A stretch of 64,000 nucleotides of DNA from Ardenticatenales bacterium (GTDB lineage: Bacteria; Chloroflexota; Anaerolineae; Promineifilales; Promineifilaceae), in assembly GCA_020634575.1 (NCBI GenBank), contig JACKBM010000006.1, positions 107,849 to 171,848 of the forward strand, written 5' to 3'. The translations under genes and the position numbers were made by a program. This document shows, piece after piece, positions 51,422-60,709 of this stretch. Every line of letters begins with the position of its first letter. Positions within the stretch are counted from its first letter, which is position 1. The notes under the pieces are model-generated. The model saw nothing but the letters and a program-made list of their open reading frames with translations. It was not told the DNA's origin and did no database searches.

Positions 51422-53365
51422 ATGCAAGAACTCGACGAACTACTGGAACCTCTTTTGATGGGCCCCCTGCGGGCCATGGGACAGGCGGAGCAGGAGCTTT
51501 TTGCCATCCGGCTCGCGCGCTGGTGGCCAGAGGCGCTGCGCCCACTGCGTCAGCTATACGGCCAGCGGCCAGATTTTACGAGCCATCTGCACCATCTGTT
51601 GCATATCGTTGCCACCGCGTATGCTGAGCGAAGTGTGCGCTTACGGCGCCGTGACCTGGTGGACCTGCACGGGCCGGACTGGTTTCAACGCGCCGAGGCG
51701 ATCGGCTATGTCTGCTATGCGGATCGCTTTGCCGGCAACCTGCCCGGTGTCGGTGAGCGAATCCCCTATCTCAAAGAGCTTGGGATCAACTATCTGCACC
51801 TGATGCCGCTGTTGCGCCCGCGAGCAGGCAACAGCGACGGCGGCTACGCTGTAGCCGATTACCGTGAAGTGGCGCCCCGGCTGGGGACGATGGCCGATCT
51901 GGCTGATCTGGCAGCCCGGTTGCATGATAATGGCATCCGGCTTTGCATCGATATGGTCTGCAACCATACGGCCAAAGAGCACGAGTGGGCGCAAAAGGCG
52001 CTGGCCGGGGATGAATATTTTCAGGATTACTTCCTGATGTTTCCGGACCGGACGTTGCCGGATATGTATGAGCAAAGTCTGCTGGAGGTCTTCCCCGACT
52101 TTGCGCCGGGTAATTTTACCTACTACGAGCAGATTGATCGCTGGGTCTGGACGACCTTCAATGAGTTCCAATGGGATCTCAACTACACCAATCCGCTCGT
52201 GCTGGCGGAGATGGTAGACAACATCCTCTTCCTGGCCAACCAGGGTGTGGATGTGCTGCGGCTGGATGCGGTGGCCTTCATGTGGAAGCGGATGGGGACG
52301 ATCTGCCAGAATGAGCCAGAGGCGCATCTGATTTTGCAGGCTTTTCGGGCATTAACCCGGTTGGCCGCGCCCAGTCTCATCCTGTTGGCTGAGGCAATTG
52401 TGCCGCCACGTGAGCTCATCCCGTACCTGGGCGTTGGGCCGGCCACGAACAATGAGTGTGAGTTGGCATATCACAATGTGTTGATGGTGATGCTCTGGAG
52501 TGCGCTGGCGGAGCGCAATGTGCGCTTGCTGTCACACGCGCTGGGGGCGATGCCGGCCATTCCTGCCGGCACTGCCTGGCTGACCTACATTCGCTGCCAT
52601 GATGATATTGGCTGGGCAGTAACGGATGAGGATGCGGGGGCTGTGGGGCTATCCGGCTTTGCCCACCGCAAGTTCCTGAGTGATTTTTACAGTGGCGTCT
52701 TCCCCGGTAGTTTTGCCCGGGGCGGCATCTTTCAGCATAACCTGCGCACCGGTGACAAGCGAATCAACGGCTCAGCCGCGTCGTTGGCCGGACTGGAGCT
52801 GGCGTTGACCCGCGAGGACAGCCAGGCGGAGGCCCTGGCGCTGGACCGGCTGCTGCTGGTGCATGGCGTGATCCTTGGCTTTGGCGGCATCCCAGTCCTT
52901 TACATGGGGGATGAGCTGGGGTTGCTGAATGATTACGACTACACCAGCGATCCGGATCTGGCGATGGACAGCCGCTGGCTGCACCGGCCGGTCATGGATT
53001 GGACTCTGGCCGCCAACCGCCACGACCAGAGCCAGCCCGCAGGCAAGCTCTTTACGCGGCTGCAAAAGTTGATTCAGACCAGACAGGCCCTGCCCCTGCT
53101 GCACGCCCAGGCTGAAAGCCGCATCGTCGGCAGCGATAATGACCAGGTGCTGGCCCTGCTGCGCCAGAGTGCCCGTGGCCGGCTGTTACTGCTGGGAAAC
53201 TTCAGCGAACAATGGCAGACTGTCAGCCGCTACCGGCTGGCCGCGCTGGGGTTTGACCAGATGTTGTACGATCATGTCAGCCGGCAACGGCTGAACGGGG
53301 GCACCGACCTGGGCCTCCGTCCGTATCAGCTGCTGTGGCTTACTGCGGCCCCGGCTAAGGATTAA
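51422..53365 (+). CDS. Amylosucrase-like GH13 enzyme
   Basis: About 648 residues. Amylosucrase makes an alpha-1,4-glucan from sucrose with release of fructose. The N-terminal helical domain (residues 1-90) typical of amylosucrase precedes the barrel. Catalytic residues match those known for the family: VLRLDAV (Asp282), LLAEAIV (Glu324) and RCHDDIGW (Asp394). IGYVCYADRFAGNLPGV and GGYAVADYREV also fit. The protein has no signal peptide. The ATG at 51422 is preferred to the TTG at 51416; neither has a strong ribosome site. Together with the importer it suggests sucrose uptake and conversion to storage glucan. A pure sucrose hydrolase is the main alternative. Confidence 0.9.
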   Translation: MQELDELLEPLLMGPLRAMGQAEQELFAIRLARWWPEALRPLRQLYGQRPDFTSHLHHLLHIVATAYAERSVRLRRRDLVDLHGPDWFQRAEAIGYVCYADRFAGNLPGVGERIPYLKELGINYLHLMPLLRPRAGNSDGGYAVADYREVAPRLGTMADLADLAARLHDNGIRLCIDMVCNHTAKEHEWAQKALAGDEYFQDYFLMFPDRTLPDMYEQSLLEVFPDFAPGNFTYYEQIDRWVWTTFNEFQWDLNYTNPLVLAEMVDNILFLANQGVDVLRLDAVAFMWKRMGTICQNEPEAHLILQAFRALTRLAAPSLILLAEAIVPPRELIPYLGVGPATNNECELAYHNVLMVMLWSALAERNVRLLSHALGAMPAIPAGTAWLTYIRCHDDIGWAVTDEDAGAVGLSGFAHRKFLSDFYSGVFPGSFARGGIFQHNLRTGDKRINGSAASLAGLELALTREDSQAEALALDRLLLVHGVILGFGGIPVLYMGDELGLLNDYDYTSDPDLAMDSRWLHRPVMDWTLAANRHDQSQPAGKLFTRLQKLIQTRQALPLLHAQAESRIVGSDNDQVLALLRQSARGRLLLLGNFSEQWQTVSRYRLAALGFDQMLYDHVSRQRLNGGTDLGLRPYQLLWLTAAPAKD

Positions 53366-53369
53366 CCCA

Positions 53370-54413
53370 GTGAAGAATCGCCACCTGCTACCCTTGGGCA
53401 TCATTTGCCTGGCTTTTTTGCCGTTGTGGGCGTTGTTGCGCCTGCCGCGCAGCCAGCCAGTACTGGCCGCTTTGCCGGCGGCCGGACTTAGCTGCAGTGG
53501 TGGGGCCACGCCGCTCACACTCTGGACGGATAATCTGGAAAACGGTGCTGGCAACTGGCAACCGGGCGGCCTGACGTCGACCTGGGGGCTGAGCAGCTTT
53601 CGCCGTCATGACGGCCTGTTTGCTTATCGGGCGACGGACCTGGCGGTGCCCAGCGACCAGTGGGCGCAGCTGCCGGCCCTGGTTTTGCCACCGGCCGGTA
53701 TGGGCCCCATCCAATTCCACTTCTGGAACTGGCAGGCGTTGGAAGATGGCCCGCATGGCTGTTTTGATGGTGGCTTTCTCGAATATTCGCTGGATGGCGG
53801 GGCGCAGTGGCAGGTCTTTACGGCCACGCAGCTTCTGACCGATCCCTACGATGGGCCGATCAGCCCGGATTACAACAATCCGGCGGCCGGTTATGACGCC
53901 TGGTGTGGTGATCCACAGGATTGGTTGGAGTCGGTGGTGGATCTGTCGGCGCTGGCCGGGGAGACGGTGAACCTCCGTTTCCGGCTGGCCACAGACGAAA
54001 ACAATGGCCGCGAGGGCTGGTACCTGGACACCCTGTCATTGGACGCCTGCCTGCCGGCTTCCGGCTACGGTGCCCGGTTGACGCCGGCCTTGAGCCGGCA
54101 CACGGTGGCGCCTGGTGAAGTCATCACTCACACATTTGTGTTGGAGAACCTGGGCCAGAGCGAAACATTTAACGTCGGGCTCAGCGGCGCGAGCTGGCCG
54201 ACGGCCGTAACCTCCGGGGGCTCGCTGCTGGTACCGGCCGGTCTGACCGGCACCATCACCGTTCAGGTGACGCCGCCGCTCGTGGCCGCGTCTGACGCGT
54301 TCACCCTCACGGTCAGCTCAAGCCATGATCCGGCACATGTGACGATGGTGGCCGTGGGCCACACAAATGGCGCCCACTTCAGCCATCTGCCCATCATCAT
54401 CGTCCCTAAATAA
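53370..54413 (+). CDS. Secreted beta-sandwich protein with LP-type C-terminal tail
   Basis: 347 residues from a GTG at 53370, with AAGGA eight bases upstream and four bases after the amylosucrase stop. A signal peptide (PLGIICLAFLPLWALL) leads to a domain of about 200 residues (NLENGAGNWQ, FHFWNWQALE, GGFLEYSLDGGAQWQV, EGWYLDTLSLDAC) like the jelly-roll or MAM-type domains of secreted peptidases, but with no protease part. A second beta-sandwich (VAPGEVITHTFVLENLGQ, FTLTVSSSHDP) follows and the chain ends HFSHLPIIIVPK. Role unknown; perhaps carbohydrate binding on the surface. Confidence 0.82.
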   Translation: MKNRHLLPLGIICLAFLPLWALLRLPRSQPVLAALPAAGLSCSGGATPLTLWTDNLENGAGNWQPGGLTSTWGLSSFRRHDGLFAYRATDLAVPSDQWAQLPALVLPPAGMGPIQFHFWNWQALEDGPHGCFDGGFLEYSLDGGAQWQVFTATQLLTDPYDGPISPDYNNPAAGYDAWCGDPQDWLESVVDLSALAGETVNLRFRLATDENNGREGWYLDTLSLDACLPASGYGARLTPALSRHTVAPGEVITHTFVLENLGQSETFNVGLSGASWPTAVTSGGSLLVPAGLTGTITVQVTPPLVAASDAFTLTVSSSHDPAHVTMVAVGHTNGAHFSHLPIIIVPK

Positions 54414-54437
54414 ACCGCAACAACTCCTCAAAGAAAG

Positions 54438-54508
54438 TTGCCGCAGATTGCGCGGATTACCAAGATTTATTAGAGAAAATCTGTGTGAATTCGCGCAATC
54501 TGCGGCAA
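54438..54508. repeat. Inverted repeat with 17-bp perfect arms
   Basis: TTGCCGCAGATTGCGCG (54438-54454) and CGCGCAATCTGCGGCAA (54492-54508) enclose 37 A/T-rich bases. It lies between two convergent genes (54413 and 54529). The layout suggests a small mobile-type repeat that may also serve as a terminator. Confidence 0.82.
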
Positions 54509-54528
54509 AAAGCTCCGATGAATAGCGT

Positions 54529-55362
54529 TTATGGCCGGATTTCCCATAGCTCGACGACCCGATCAGAGGGGAAACCGGTGGGGTCAAAATCATCCGTCTC
54601 GCGCGCGGTCAGGCCCACACGGGCGAACAACTCCTCGATCGTGCGCGATGAATGGTGCTGGGCTTCGCCAATGGTGTTGTACAGGTAGACAGCCGATGGC
54701 AGGATGATGGGGTAGCCCATGACGTAGAGGGCGTGGGCCAACTCACGATAGGCAAGATTGGCCAGCAGATCGCCTTCGGTCTGTTTGATTTCATGGTCGC
54801 CCTGGCGGGCCTGAACGTCAAAGGTGAAGGCGAAATGGTCGCGCAGATAACCTTCACGGGTGAGGAAATTTCCGACTGTGTCGATGGCTTTTTTGAGCTG
54901 GTCGAGATCGGCCGGGGTTTTCAGGGCAGCAGGCAGATCCAGCCGGAGATGGGTCTCGACCTGGGCGAAGAAACGGCTGCCAACCCGCTTGGTGAAGAGT
55001 CGCCGTTCCTGGGCCACACTGCCTTCATAGGCAGCCGGGTGCGCCTCAATGAGTTCAAAGGCAGCCCGGTAGAAGGCGTAGGATAGGGCATCAAACTCAC
55101 CGGATTGCAGCGGCTCGCTGCCTTCACCGGCGATAAAATCAACCAGCAATCCCGGGCGTGGATCGCGCCCGTAAACCGTCTTGAGGTAATGGGCCAGGTA
55201 GCGGATGACCGCATCATGCTGGCCATCATTTCCGGCGAGGGCGTGCCATTCCGGGTAAATAGCATTGGACATGAAACTGGTGAAATTGGCCCCTACAGGC
55301 CACCAGTCAGCAAATTCGGTAAAGGGTTTTTCCTGGACAATCTCCGCCAGCGTTCTGGTCAT
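54529..55362 (-). CDS. Unrecognised 277-residue protein
   Basis: A soluble, mostly helical protein from the ATG at 55362, without signal peptide or membrane helix. Noticeable segments: FADWWPVGANFTSFMSNAIYP at the N-terminus, HDAVIRYLAHYLKTVYGRDP, FDALSYAFYRAAFELIEAHP, RRLFTKRVGSRFFAQVETHL, YRELAHALYVMGYPIILPSA and RTIEELFARVGL at the C-terminus. I do not recognise a family or a catalytic motif. Codon use is like its neighbours. It is alone on the minus strand between the sugar locus and the TPR kinase, with divergent promoter space of about 180 bases to the kinase. Confidence 0.8.
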   Translation of the reverse strand: MTRTLAEIVQEKPFTEFADWWPVGANFTSFMSNAIYPEWHALAGNDGQHDAVIRYLAHYLKTVYGRDPRPGLLVDFIAGEGSEPLQSGEFDALSYAFYRAAFELIEAHPAAYEGSVAQERRLFTKRVGSRFFAQVETHLRLDLPAALKTPADLDQLKKAIDTVGNFLTREGYLRDHFAFTFDVQARQGDHEIKQTEGDLLANLAYRELAHALYVMGYPIILPSAVYLYNTIGEAQHHSSRTIEELFARVGLTARETDDFDPTGFPSDRVVELWEIRP

Positions 55363-55492
55363 GCCTTGCTCCTGTGCGATCAGCGATTATGCGCCCGAAT
55401 ATAACAGCTCCCGATGGCAAAGTGTAGCTGAACAGGCGATTGCTCATTTCTTTTAGTAGCAATGGGTTATCGCGGCAGCAAGGGACAGACTT

Positions 55493-55498
55493 TATAAT
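55493..55498 (+). promoter_or_regulatory. Candidate -10 for the TPR kinase gene
   Basis: TATAAT at 55493-55498, 43 bases before the GTG start of the kinase. No clear -35 hexamer at the usual distance, so this is only a candidate. Confidence 0.35.
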
Positions 55499-55540
55499 GT
55501 ACACAGCGATAGGGGAACACTCATTGATTTGGAGTGTTTT

Positions 55541-57442
55541 GTGTACAACGAGCAATTGCATCAGATTAGCTTCCTGAACCAGAAGTCAGCGGCGCTGCGG
55601 ACCACGGACGCTGAGGCCAGTCTCAGCTATGCCGAAGAGGCGTTACAACTTCTCGCGGAGCTATCACCAGCCACCACAGGGACGGGACAGATTCAATTGA
55701 CCAGTCAACTCAATAAGGGTGCCGCCTTGCTTTATCTTTCCGATTTTGCCGGCGCCCTGCAATGGTTGTTGCAAGCCGAATCCCTGCCGGCGGCTACGGG
55801 CGACGGTGCCGCCGTGCTCGAGTTGCTTGGCTTTATTTCCCACACCTATAGTCGTCTTGGCAACTATGAAAATGCGCTGGTCTACCAGCAGAAACATATC
55901 AAGCTATCTCAGGAAGCTGGCGACAAGGCGCAGATGGCGCTTGCCTACCGCAACCTGGGCATTATTTACGGGGAAATGGGTGAATTGCAGGCTTCAGTAG
56001 AGCAGACCTGCAAATCCTGTGAGCTGGCTCTGGAGCTGGCAGATTGCTACGGGCAGGCTGTCTGCCTGAATAACCTTTGCCTGGCCTACACAAAGTCAGG
56101 TAACTATGCGGAGGCGCTGGCGTGCGGTCAGCGGGGTATAACGCTTTGCCAGACCGAAACCATGGCGGGGCAAAACGTCGAGCGTCTTTATGGGATCCTA
56201 TTGGCCAATACGGCGCTCGCGCATCGCGGCCATGGGGATCTGGCTCAGGCGCTGCAATTGCAACAGCAAGGCCTGAGCATCATCAGCCAGCAGACGGATA
56301 AATATTGGCATTCGCAGCTCCTGCTGCAAACGGGCCTCACCTACATGGCTCTGGAAGACCTCGCCCAGGCGGAGCAGTATGTATGCCAGGCGCTTGAGTT
56401 AACGCAACAGCATCAGAATCCGTGGACTGAATACCAGTGCCATCAACAGCTGGCCAACATTTACGAGAACCAGGGTGATTTGGCTCAAGCGCTCGCCCAT
56501 CACCGTCATTTTCATGAGATTTATGAGCGGACGTTTGGCGAAGAGAACCGGCGCAAAATGCGCCATCTGGAAATCTCCTACCAGGTTGACGCCACGCAGC
56601 GTGAAGCCGAACTGTTGCGCCAGCAAAATGAACAGCTGGAGGCTGCCGTCCAGACCCGGACAGGCGAACTGGAGGCTGCCCTGAAGCGGGAGCACCTGCT
56701 GGCCCGGCGATTGGAAGCGACGTTAGCTGAAGCGGAATCTATCAGTGACCTGCGCGCCCGGATCATTCGGACGGTGTCGCATGAATTCCGGACGCCGCTG
56801 ACGGTAATCAACACCACGGCGGAGCTGCTGACCCGGTATCACGACCGGATGACGGAAGAAAAGCGGCAGCGGCAACACCTGCGGATTAAAGAGTCTATCC
56901 TTTATCTCACTGATCTTTTGCAGGATGTGGATCTGGTTGATCAGGTCAAGCACGATCAGATCAAGGCAAAACCACAGCCGTGGCAATTTGGGGAATTTGC
57001 TCGAGACCTGGAAATGGAGCTGCGGCGGCAGACAAACCAATCGCCCCGGATCAGCTACTGCCTGGAGGGCGATGCTGGTCGTCGTTTTGCAGTTGATGAA
57101 CAGTTGCTCAAGCAAGTTTGTGTGAACTTACTGACCAACGCCCTCAAATATTCTGAAATGGATGAGACAGTAGCTTTTGAGCTGACGTTTGCCGAGCGGT
57201 TGGAAATCAGGGTGACCGATCAGGGCATCGGTATCCTGCCTGAGGATGCTGAGCGTATCTGGGATCTTTTCTCGCGGGGCAAAAATACCGATCAGCGGCG
57301 CGGCATGGGCATGGGCCTTTATATTGCCCGAGAGCTGGTTAACTCGTTGCAAGGTGAGATCAGCTATGTCTCGCCGTTGCCGGGTGCAACGCATGGAACC
57401 TGTTTTTCGCTGTCTATTCCGGTTGTGGGCGGCAAGAGTTAA
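55541..57442 (+). CDS. Soluble TPR-domain histidine kinase
   Basis: About 633 residues. A GTG at 55541 with GGAG seven bases upstream is preferred to the TTG at 55529. Residues 1-345 are tetratricopeptide repeats (for example ALAYRNLGIIYGEMGELQAS, LANIYENQGDLAQALAHHRH), then a coiled coil (about 350-400). The HisKA domain has TVSHEFRTPLTVI with the phospho-acceptor His414. The ATP domain has NLLTNALKYSE, DQGIGILPEDAERIWDLFSRG and GMGMGLYIAREL. No transmembrane helix, so it senses a cytoplasmic partner through the TPR array. There is no response regulator next to it except the receiver fused to the convergent hybrid kinase, with which it overlaps by four bases. Confidence 0.93.
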   Translation: MYNEQLHQISFLNQKSAALRTTDAEASLSYAEEALQLLAELSPATTGTGQIQLTSQLNKGAALLYLSDFAGALQWLLQAESLPAATGDGAAVLELLGFISHTYSRLGNYENALVYQQKHIKLSQEAGDKAQMALAYRNLGIIYGEMGELQASVEQTCKSCELALELADCYGQAVCLNNLCLAYTKSGNYAEALACGQRGITLCQTETMAGQNVERLYGILLANTALAHRGHGDLAQALQLQQQGLSIISQQTDKYWHSQLLLQTGLTYMALEDLAQAEQYVCQALELTQQHQNPWTEYQCHQQLANIYENQGDLAQALAHHRHFHEIYERTFGEENRRKMRHLEISYQVDATQREAELLRQQNEQLEAAVQTRTGELEAALKREHLLARRLEATLAEAESISDLRARIIRTVSHEFRTPLTVINTTAELLTRYHDRMTEEKRQRQHLRIKESILYLTDLLQDVDLVDQVKHDQIKAKPQPWQFGEFARDLEMELRRQTNQSPRISYCLEGDAGRRFAVDEQLLKQVCVNLLTNALKYSEMDETVAFELTFAERLEIRVTDQGIGILPEDAERIWDLFSRGKNTDQRRGMGMGLYIARELVNSLQGEISYVSPLPGATHGTCFSLSIPVVGGKS

Positions 57443-60400
57443 CCGGCCGGATCCATCAACTCCACCAGAGCCTCCCGAATGCGGAACGTGAGGGTGTCAA
57501 AATCGTAGGGCTTCTGGATGAAGTTGGCCAGCTTGCTGCTGACAAAGCGGCGGGTTGCCTCCGCTTCACTGTAGCCTGACGAGAGGATAACCTTCACATC
57601 CGGGTCAATTTCCCGCAACGCCAGGAAAACCTCTTCGCCATTCATTTCTGGCATCATCAGATCCAATAACACCAGGTCAATTTGCGCCTGATGCTCCTTG
57701 TAAAGCGCGATCCCTTGCGGCCCAGCCACAGCACGGAAAGTTTCCAGCCCTTCCATCTGCAGGATGTCGGCCACAGCTTCGCCCACCCAGGGCTCATCGT
57801 CAATGATCAGAACGGTGCCAGAGACTGGCCCGCTTGGCAGTTCTCGTTTAGTTGGTTCGTTATTCACGGGTTCCTGATAACTCCCTGCGGCAATGGTGGG
57901 GAACAATAAATGGAAAATGGCGCCCCGCCCCGGCTCGCTCTCAACATAGATGCCACCTTGGTGACCACGAATGATCCCGACGACGGCGGCCAGACCCAGG
58001 CCGCTGCCATGTTCTTTGGTCGTGAAGAAGGGATCAAAAATCTGGGCAATGGTCTCCCGGCTCATCCCGATGCCATCATCCTCGACCTGGAGGGAGACAT
58101 ATTCACCTGGCACCAGGGGGGCGCCAGTAATCTCCCAGAACTCACGCTGATCCTGGGATAGATTTTCCACACGGGTGGTGATCGTGATCTGCCCCTGGTG
58201 CGAACCAATCGCGTGGCCCGCATTGATGATCAGATTCATGATAATCTGCTGAATCTGGGCGTGATCTGCTTCGATAACGGGTATCTTTTCAGCCAGATCC
58301 AGCTTTAGTTTGATGTTTTTCGGCAGAGAGACTTCAAATAGATCGATATTCTGTCGGATGAGGTTATTAATGTCAAGCGGGCTGATGCTAAAGGAGCCCT
58401 TGCCGGAGTAGGCCAGCATCTGGTTTGTCAGTGTGGCAGCCTGCTCAGCCGCCGTTACCGCTTTGATGATGTGTTCACGGGCCGGATGTTCGGCGTCCAG
58501 TTTGACCAGTGCCAGAGAACTCTGCCCCAGCATCGCCACCAGCAGATTATTAAAATCGTGGGCGATGCCCCCGGCCAGGATGCCCAGACTTTCCAGTTTT
58601 TGCGCCTGCTTTAATGCTTCCTCAGCCTGGCGAATATCTGTAACATCCAGATTCATCGTAAAAACAGCTTCCACCTTGCCGTTTACCATGTGCGGATAAT
58701 AAAACGAGCGCTCAACAATTTCCTGACCGTTGGGCAAGACCAGGGGCATCTCAAAGGATGTTGCCTCACCTCCCAGGGCCTTGCGGAAATGCTGGATGGC
58801 TACCCTGCCGTAATCGGGCGGCAGATATTCCAGCGGATTGCGCCCTATTGCCTCACTGACCTTAACCCCCTGGTTTTCAACATGCTGGTTGACATACAGG
58901 ACGTTGCCTTCAGGACTCAGGAAGGCCAGCCGGGCCGGGACGTTGTCTGTGACCATGCGGAAGCGGGCCAGGTTTTCGTTCAGGGTGGCCTGCGTGTTGC
59001 GTAGTTCGGTGATGTCCAGAGCCAGGGTTACGATGCCCTTGACTTCACCGTCCTCAATATGTGGCAGTAGCTTGAAATGTGAATATTGCTCTTCACCATT
59101 AGGCAAAGTGAGATTCAACTCATACGAGCCCACCTGACCGGCGTCCAGGCCGGCTGCGATTTCTAGCCAATGATTATGGATATCGTCAGGGATAGCCACG
59201 GAGGTGGGGAGTGGTGGTTCCTTGCCGCTGCAGTTATAAAGTTCCGCAAACGGCTGATTCCAGAAGCGTAATTCGTTGCCACCGACGATGTAGGTAATGC
59301 GGGCCGGCAGGTTATCAGTGATGATCTTAAGCAGTTCGTTTTTACGCTGCAGCTCCTGTTTTTCCAGGAAGCGCTCCGTGTAGTCGCGAATCATCACGAA
59401 TTGGCCAACGACTTCGCCATTGACGATATGGGCGCTGATGTTGGTTAGAAAGTGCCAACCGTTGCGGCCTTCCCCTTCAAATTCCAGGGCCAACTCTTCG
59501 CCGCGGAACAACTTTTCAGCATTGGGTCGGACTCTCGCCAGCGCGTCGCCGAACAACTCCTCTGCCGAAAGGATCTGATCTGAATCCAGGTTGAAGTAGG
59601 TGGCGAAGCGCTCGTTGTAATAGGTAATCTTGAAGTCGCGATTGAGATATAAGACCCAGGCCGGGATATTGTTGGCGATGAGGTGTGAGCGTTCAGCGGC
59701 TTCCTGCAGAGCCGTCTGAGCTTTCACCTCGCTGCGCCGGTCATGGACGTTGGCAAAAATCAGAATATCCCCGCCCATTTCGATGAGTTGTAACCGTGTC
59801 TCAATCGGGATCAGGCAGCCGTCTTTATGCCGGACCTCACTCCGGATAGGGGGGATTTCGCGTCCGTGCTCTGGGTGGGCCAGAGGCTGATGTAGCCATT
59901 CAAGGCTGGCCTCGGGATCCACCTGAGCCATATCAAGATTCAAGAGCTCTTCTCTTTTGTAGCCGACCAGGTCGCAGGTGGCCTGGTTGACGTCCAGAAT
60001 GGTGCCGTGCTGGTTCAGGAGGATAAAGCCATCAGCGGCAACTTCCATGAGACTGCGGTAATAAAGCTCCTTTTCAGCCAGCGCTGCAAAAAGCTCCTGC
60101 AAAGAGGAATGGGCGCTATTGAGGCTGCTAAAGGATTGGCTCTGGCGTGTGTATAACTGGGCAATGATCGTGCTGGCCAATGAGACCACGCTGATCTCCG
60201 TTATCCAGGCGGTCAGGATGTAATCTTTGGGTACAAAATCGTTTGGGTCCAGGTAGGCGCGCCAGTCAGCCACGCTGATCATGATCCAGCTGGCAATCAG
60301 CGCATACAACCAGCTACGGTCACGCAGGATCATGGCGCTGAGCAGGATGCCGAGGAGGTAACCGGCCGGTGCCGTCATCCGCCCCACACCATTGGCCAGC

Positions 60401-60681
60401 GCCACAAAAAAGGTGCCAGTCATTCCCAACATGACAGCCACTCGCGCCGCCATCGTCAGATTATCACGCCGCAAGAAAAATTGAATCGCCACGCCAGAGG
60501 CAATCAGGAGCGCGATACCCAGGTCACTGACTGGGACCGGGCTGACAAAATAGAAGGCGATACGAGCTGTCGTCAGAGAAATGATCAGGATCAGGGAGTA
60601 GTAATGCAGGTAACGGCTAAGCGTCGCCTGATCTGTGAGAACGGCGCCTTGTTTTGCGGAGTTTGCTGCCATGCCATTCAT
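57439..60681 (-). CDS. Membrane PAS hybrid histidine kinase with receiver domain
   Basis: 1080 residues from the ATG at 60681, preceded by AGGGTGA; a TATAAT at 60704-60709 would place the transcript start after the longer alternative starts. Six transmembrane helices form an N-terminal sensor of about 180 residues. Four PAS domains follow (VAADGFILLNQHGTILDVN, IPAWVLYLNRDFKITYYN, LPARITYIVGGNELRFWN, VPARLAFLSPEGNVLYVN). The kinase core has GGIAHDFNNLL (His708), NLIINAGHAI and GSGLGLAAVVGIIRGHQGG. The receiver at the end has LLDLMMPEMNG (phospho-acceptor Asp1007) and FIQKPYD. No output domain or Hpt is fused, so the receiver may feed back on the kinase or take part in a relay with the neighbouring TPR kinase. 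Confidence 0.93.
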   Translation of the reverse strand: MNGMAANSAKQGAVLTDQATLSRYLHYYSLILIISLTTARIAFYFVSPVPVSDLGIALLIASGVAIQFFLRRDNLTMAARVAVMLGMTGTFFVALANGVGRMTAPAGYLLGILLSAMILRDRSWLYALIASWIMISVADWRAYLDPNDFVPKDYILTAWITEISVVSLASTIIAQLYTRQSQSFSSLNSAHSSLQELFAALAEKELYYRSLMEVAADGFILLNQHGTILDVNQATCDLVGYKREELLNLDMAQVDPEASLEWLHQPLAHPEHGREIPPIRSEVRHKDGCLIPIETRLQLIEMGGDILIFANVHDRRSEVKAQTALQEAAERSHLIANNIPAWVLYLNRDFKITYYNERFATYFNLDSDQILSAEELFGDALARVRPNAEKLFRGEELALEFEGEGRNGWHFLTNISAHIVNGEVVGQFVMIRDYTERFLEKQELQRKNELLKIITDNLPARITYIVGGNELRFWNQPFAELYNCSGKEPPLPTSVAIPDDIHNHWLEIAAGLDAGQVGSYELNLTLPNGEEQYSHFKLLPHIEDGEVKGIVTLALDITELRNTQATLNENLARFRMVTDNVPARLAFLSPEGNVLYVNQHVENQGVKVSEAIGRNPLEYLPPDYGRVAIQHFRKALGGEATSFEMPLVLPNGQEIVERSFYYPHMVNGKVEAVFTMNLDVTDIRQAEEALKQAQKLESLGILAGGIAHDFNNLLVAMLGQSSLALVKLDAEHPAREHIIKAVTAAEQAATLTNQMLAYSGKGSFSISPLDINNLIRQNIDLFEVSLPKNIKLKLDLAEKIPVIEADHAQIQQIIMNLIINAGHAIGSHQGQITITTRVENLSQDQREFWEITGAPLVPGEYVSLQVEDDGIGMSRETIAQIFDPFFTTKEHGSGLGLAAVVGIIRGHQGGIYVESEPGRGAIFHLLFPTIAAGSYQEPVNNEPTKRELPSGPVSGTVLIIDDEPWVGEAVADILQMEGLETFRAVAGPQGIALYKEHQAQIDLVLLDLMMPEMNGEEVFLALREIDPDVKVILSSGYSEAEATRRFVSSKLANFIQKPYDFDTLTFRIREALVELMDPAG

Positions 60682-60703
60682 TGGTTCACCCTGGTCCAAA
60701 AGC

Positions 60704-60709
60704 ATTATA
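60704..60709 (-). promoter_or_regulatory. Candidate -10 for the hybrid kinase gene
   Basis: On the minus strand TATAAT occurs 23 bases before the chosen ATG at 60681. A good -35 was not found at 17 bases. The position helps to rule out the longer start codons. Confidence 0.45.
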
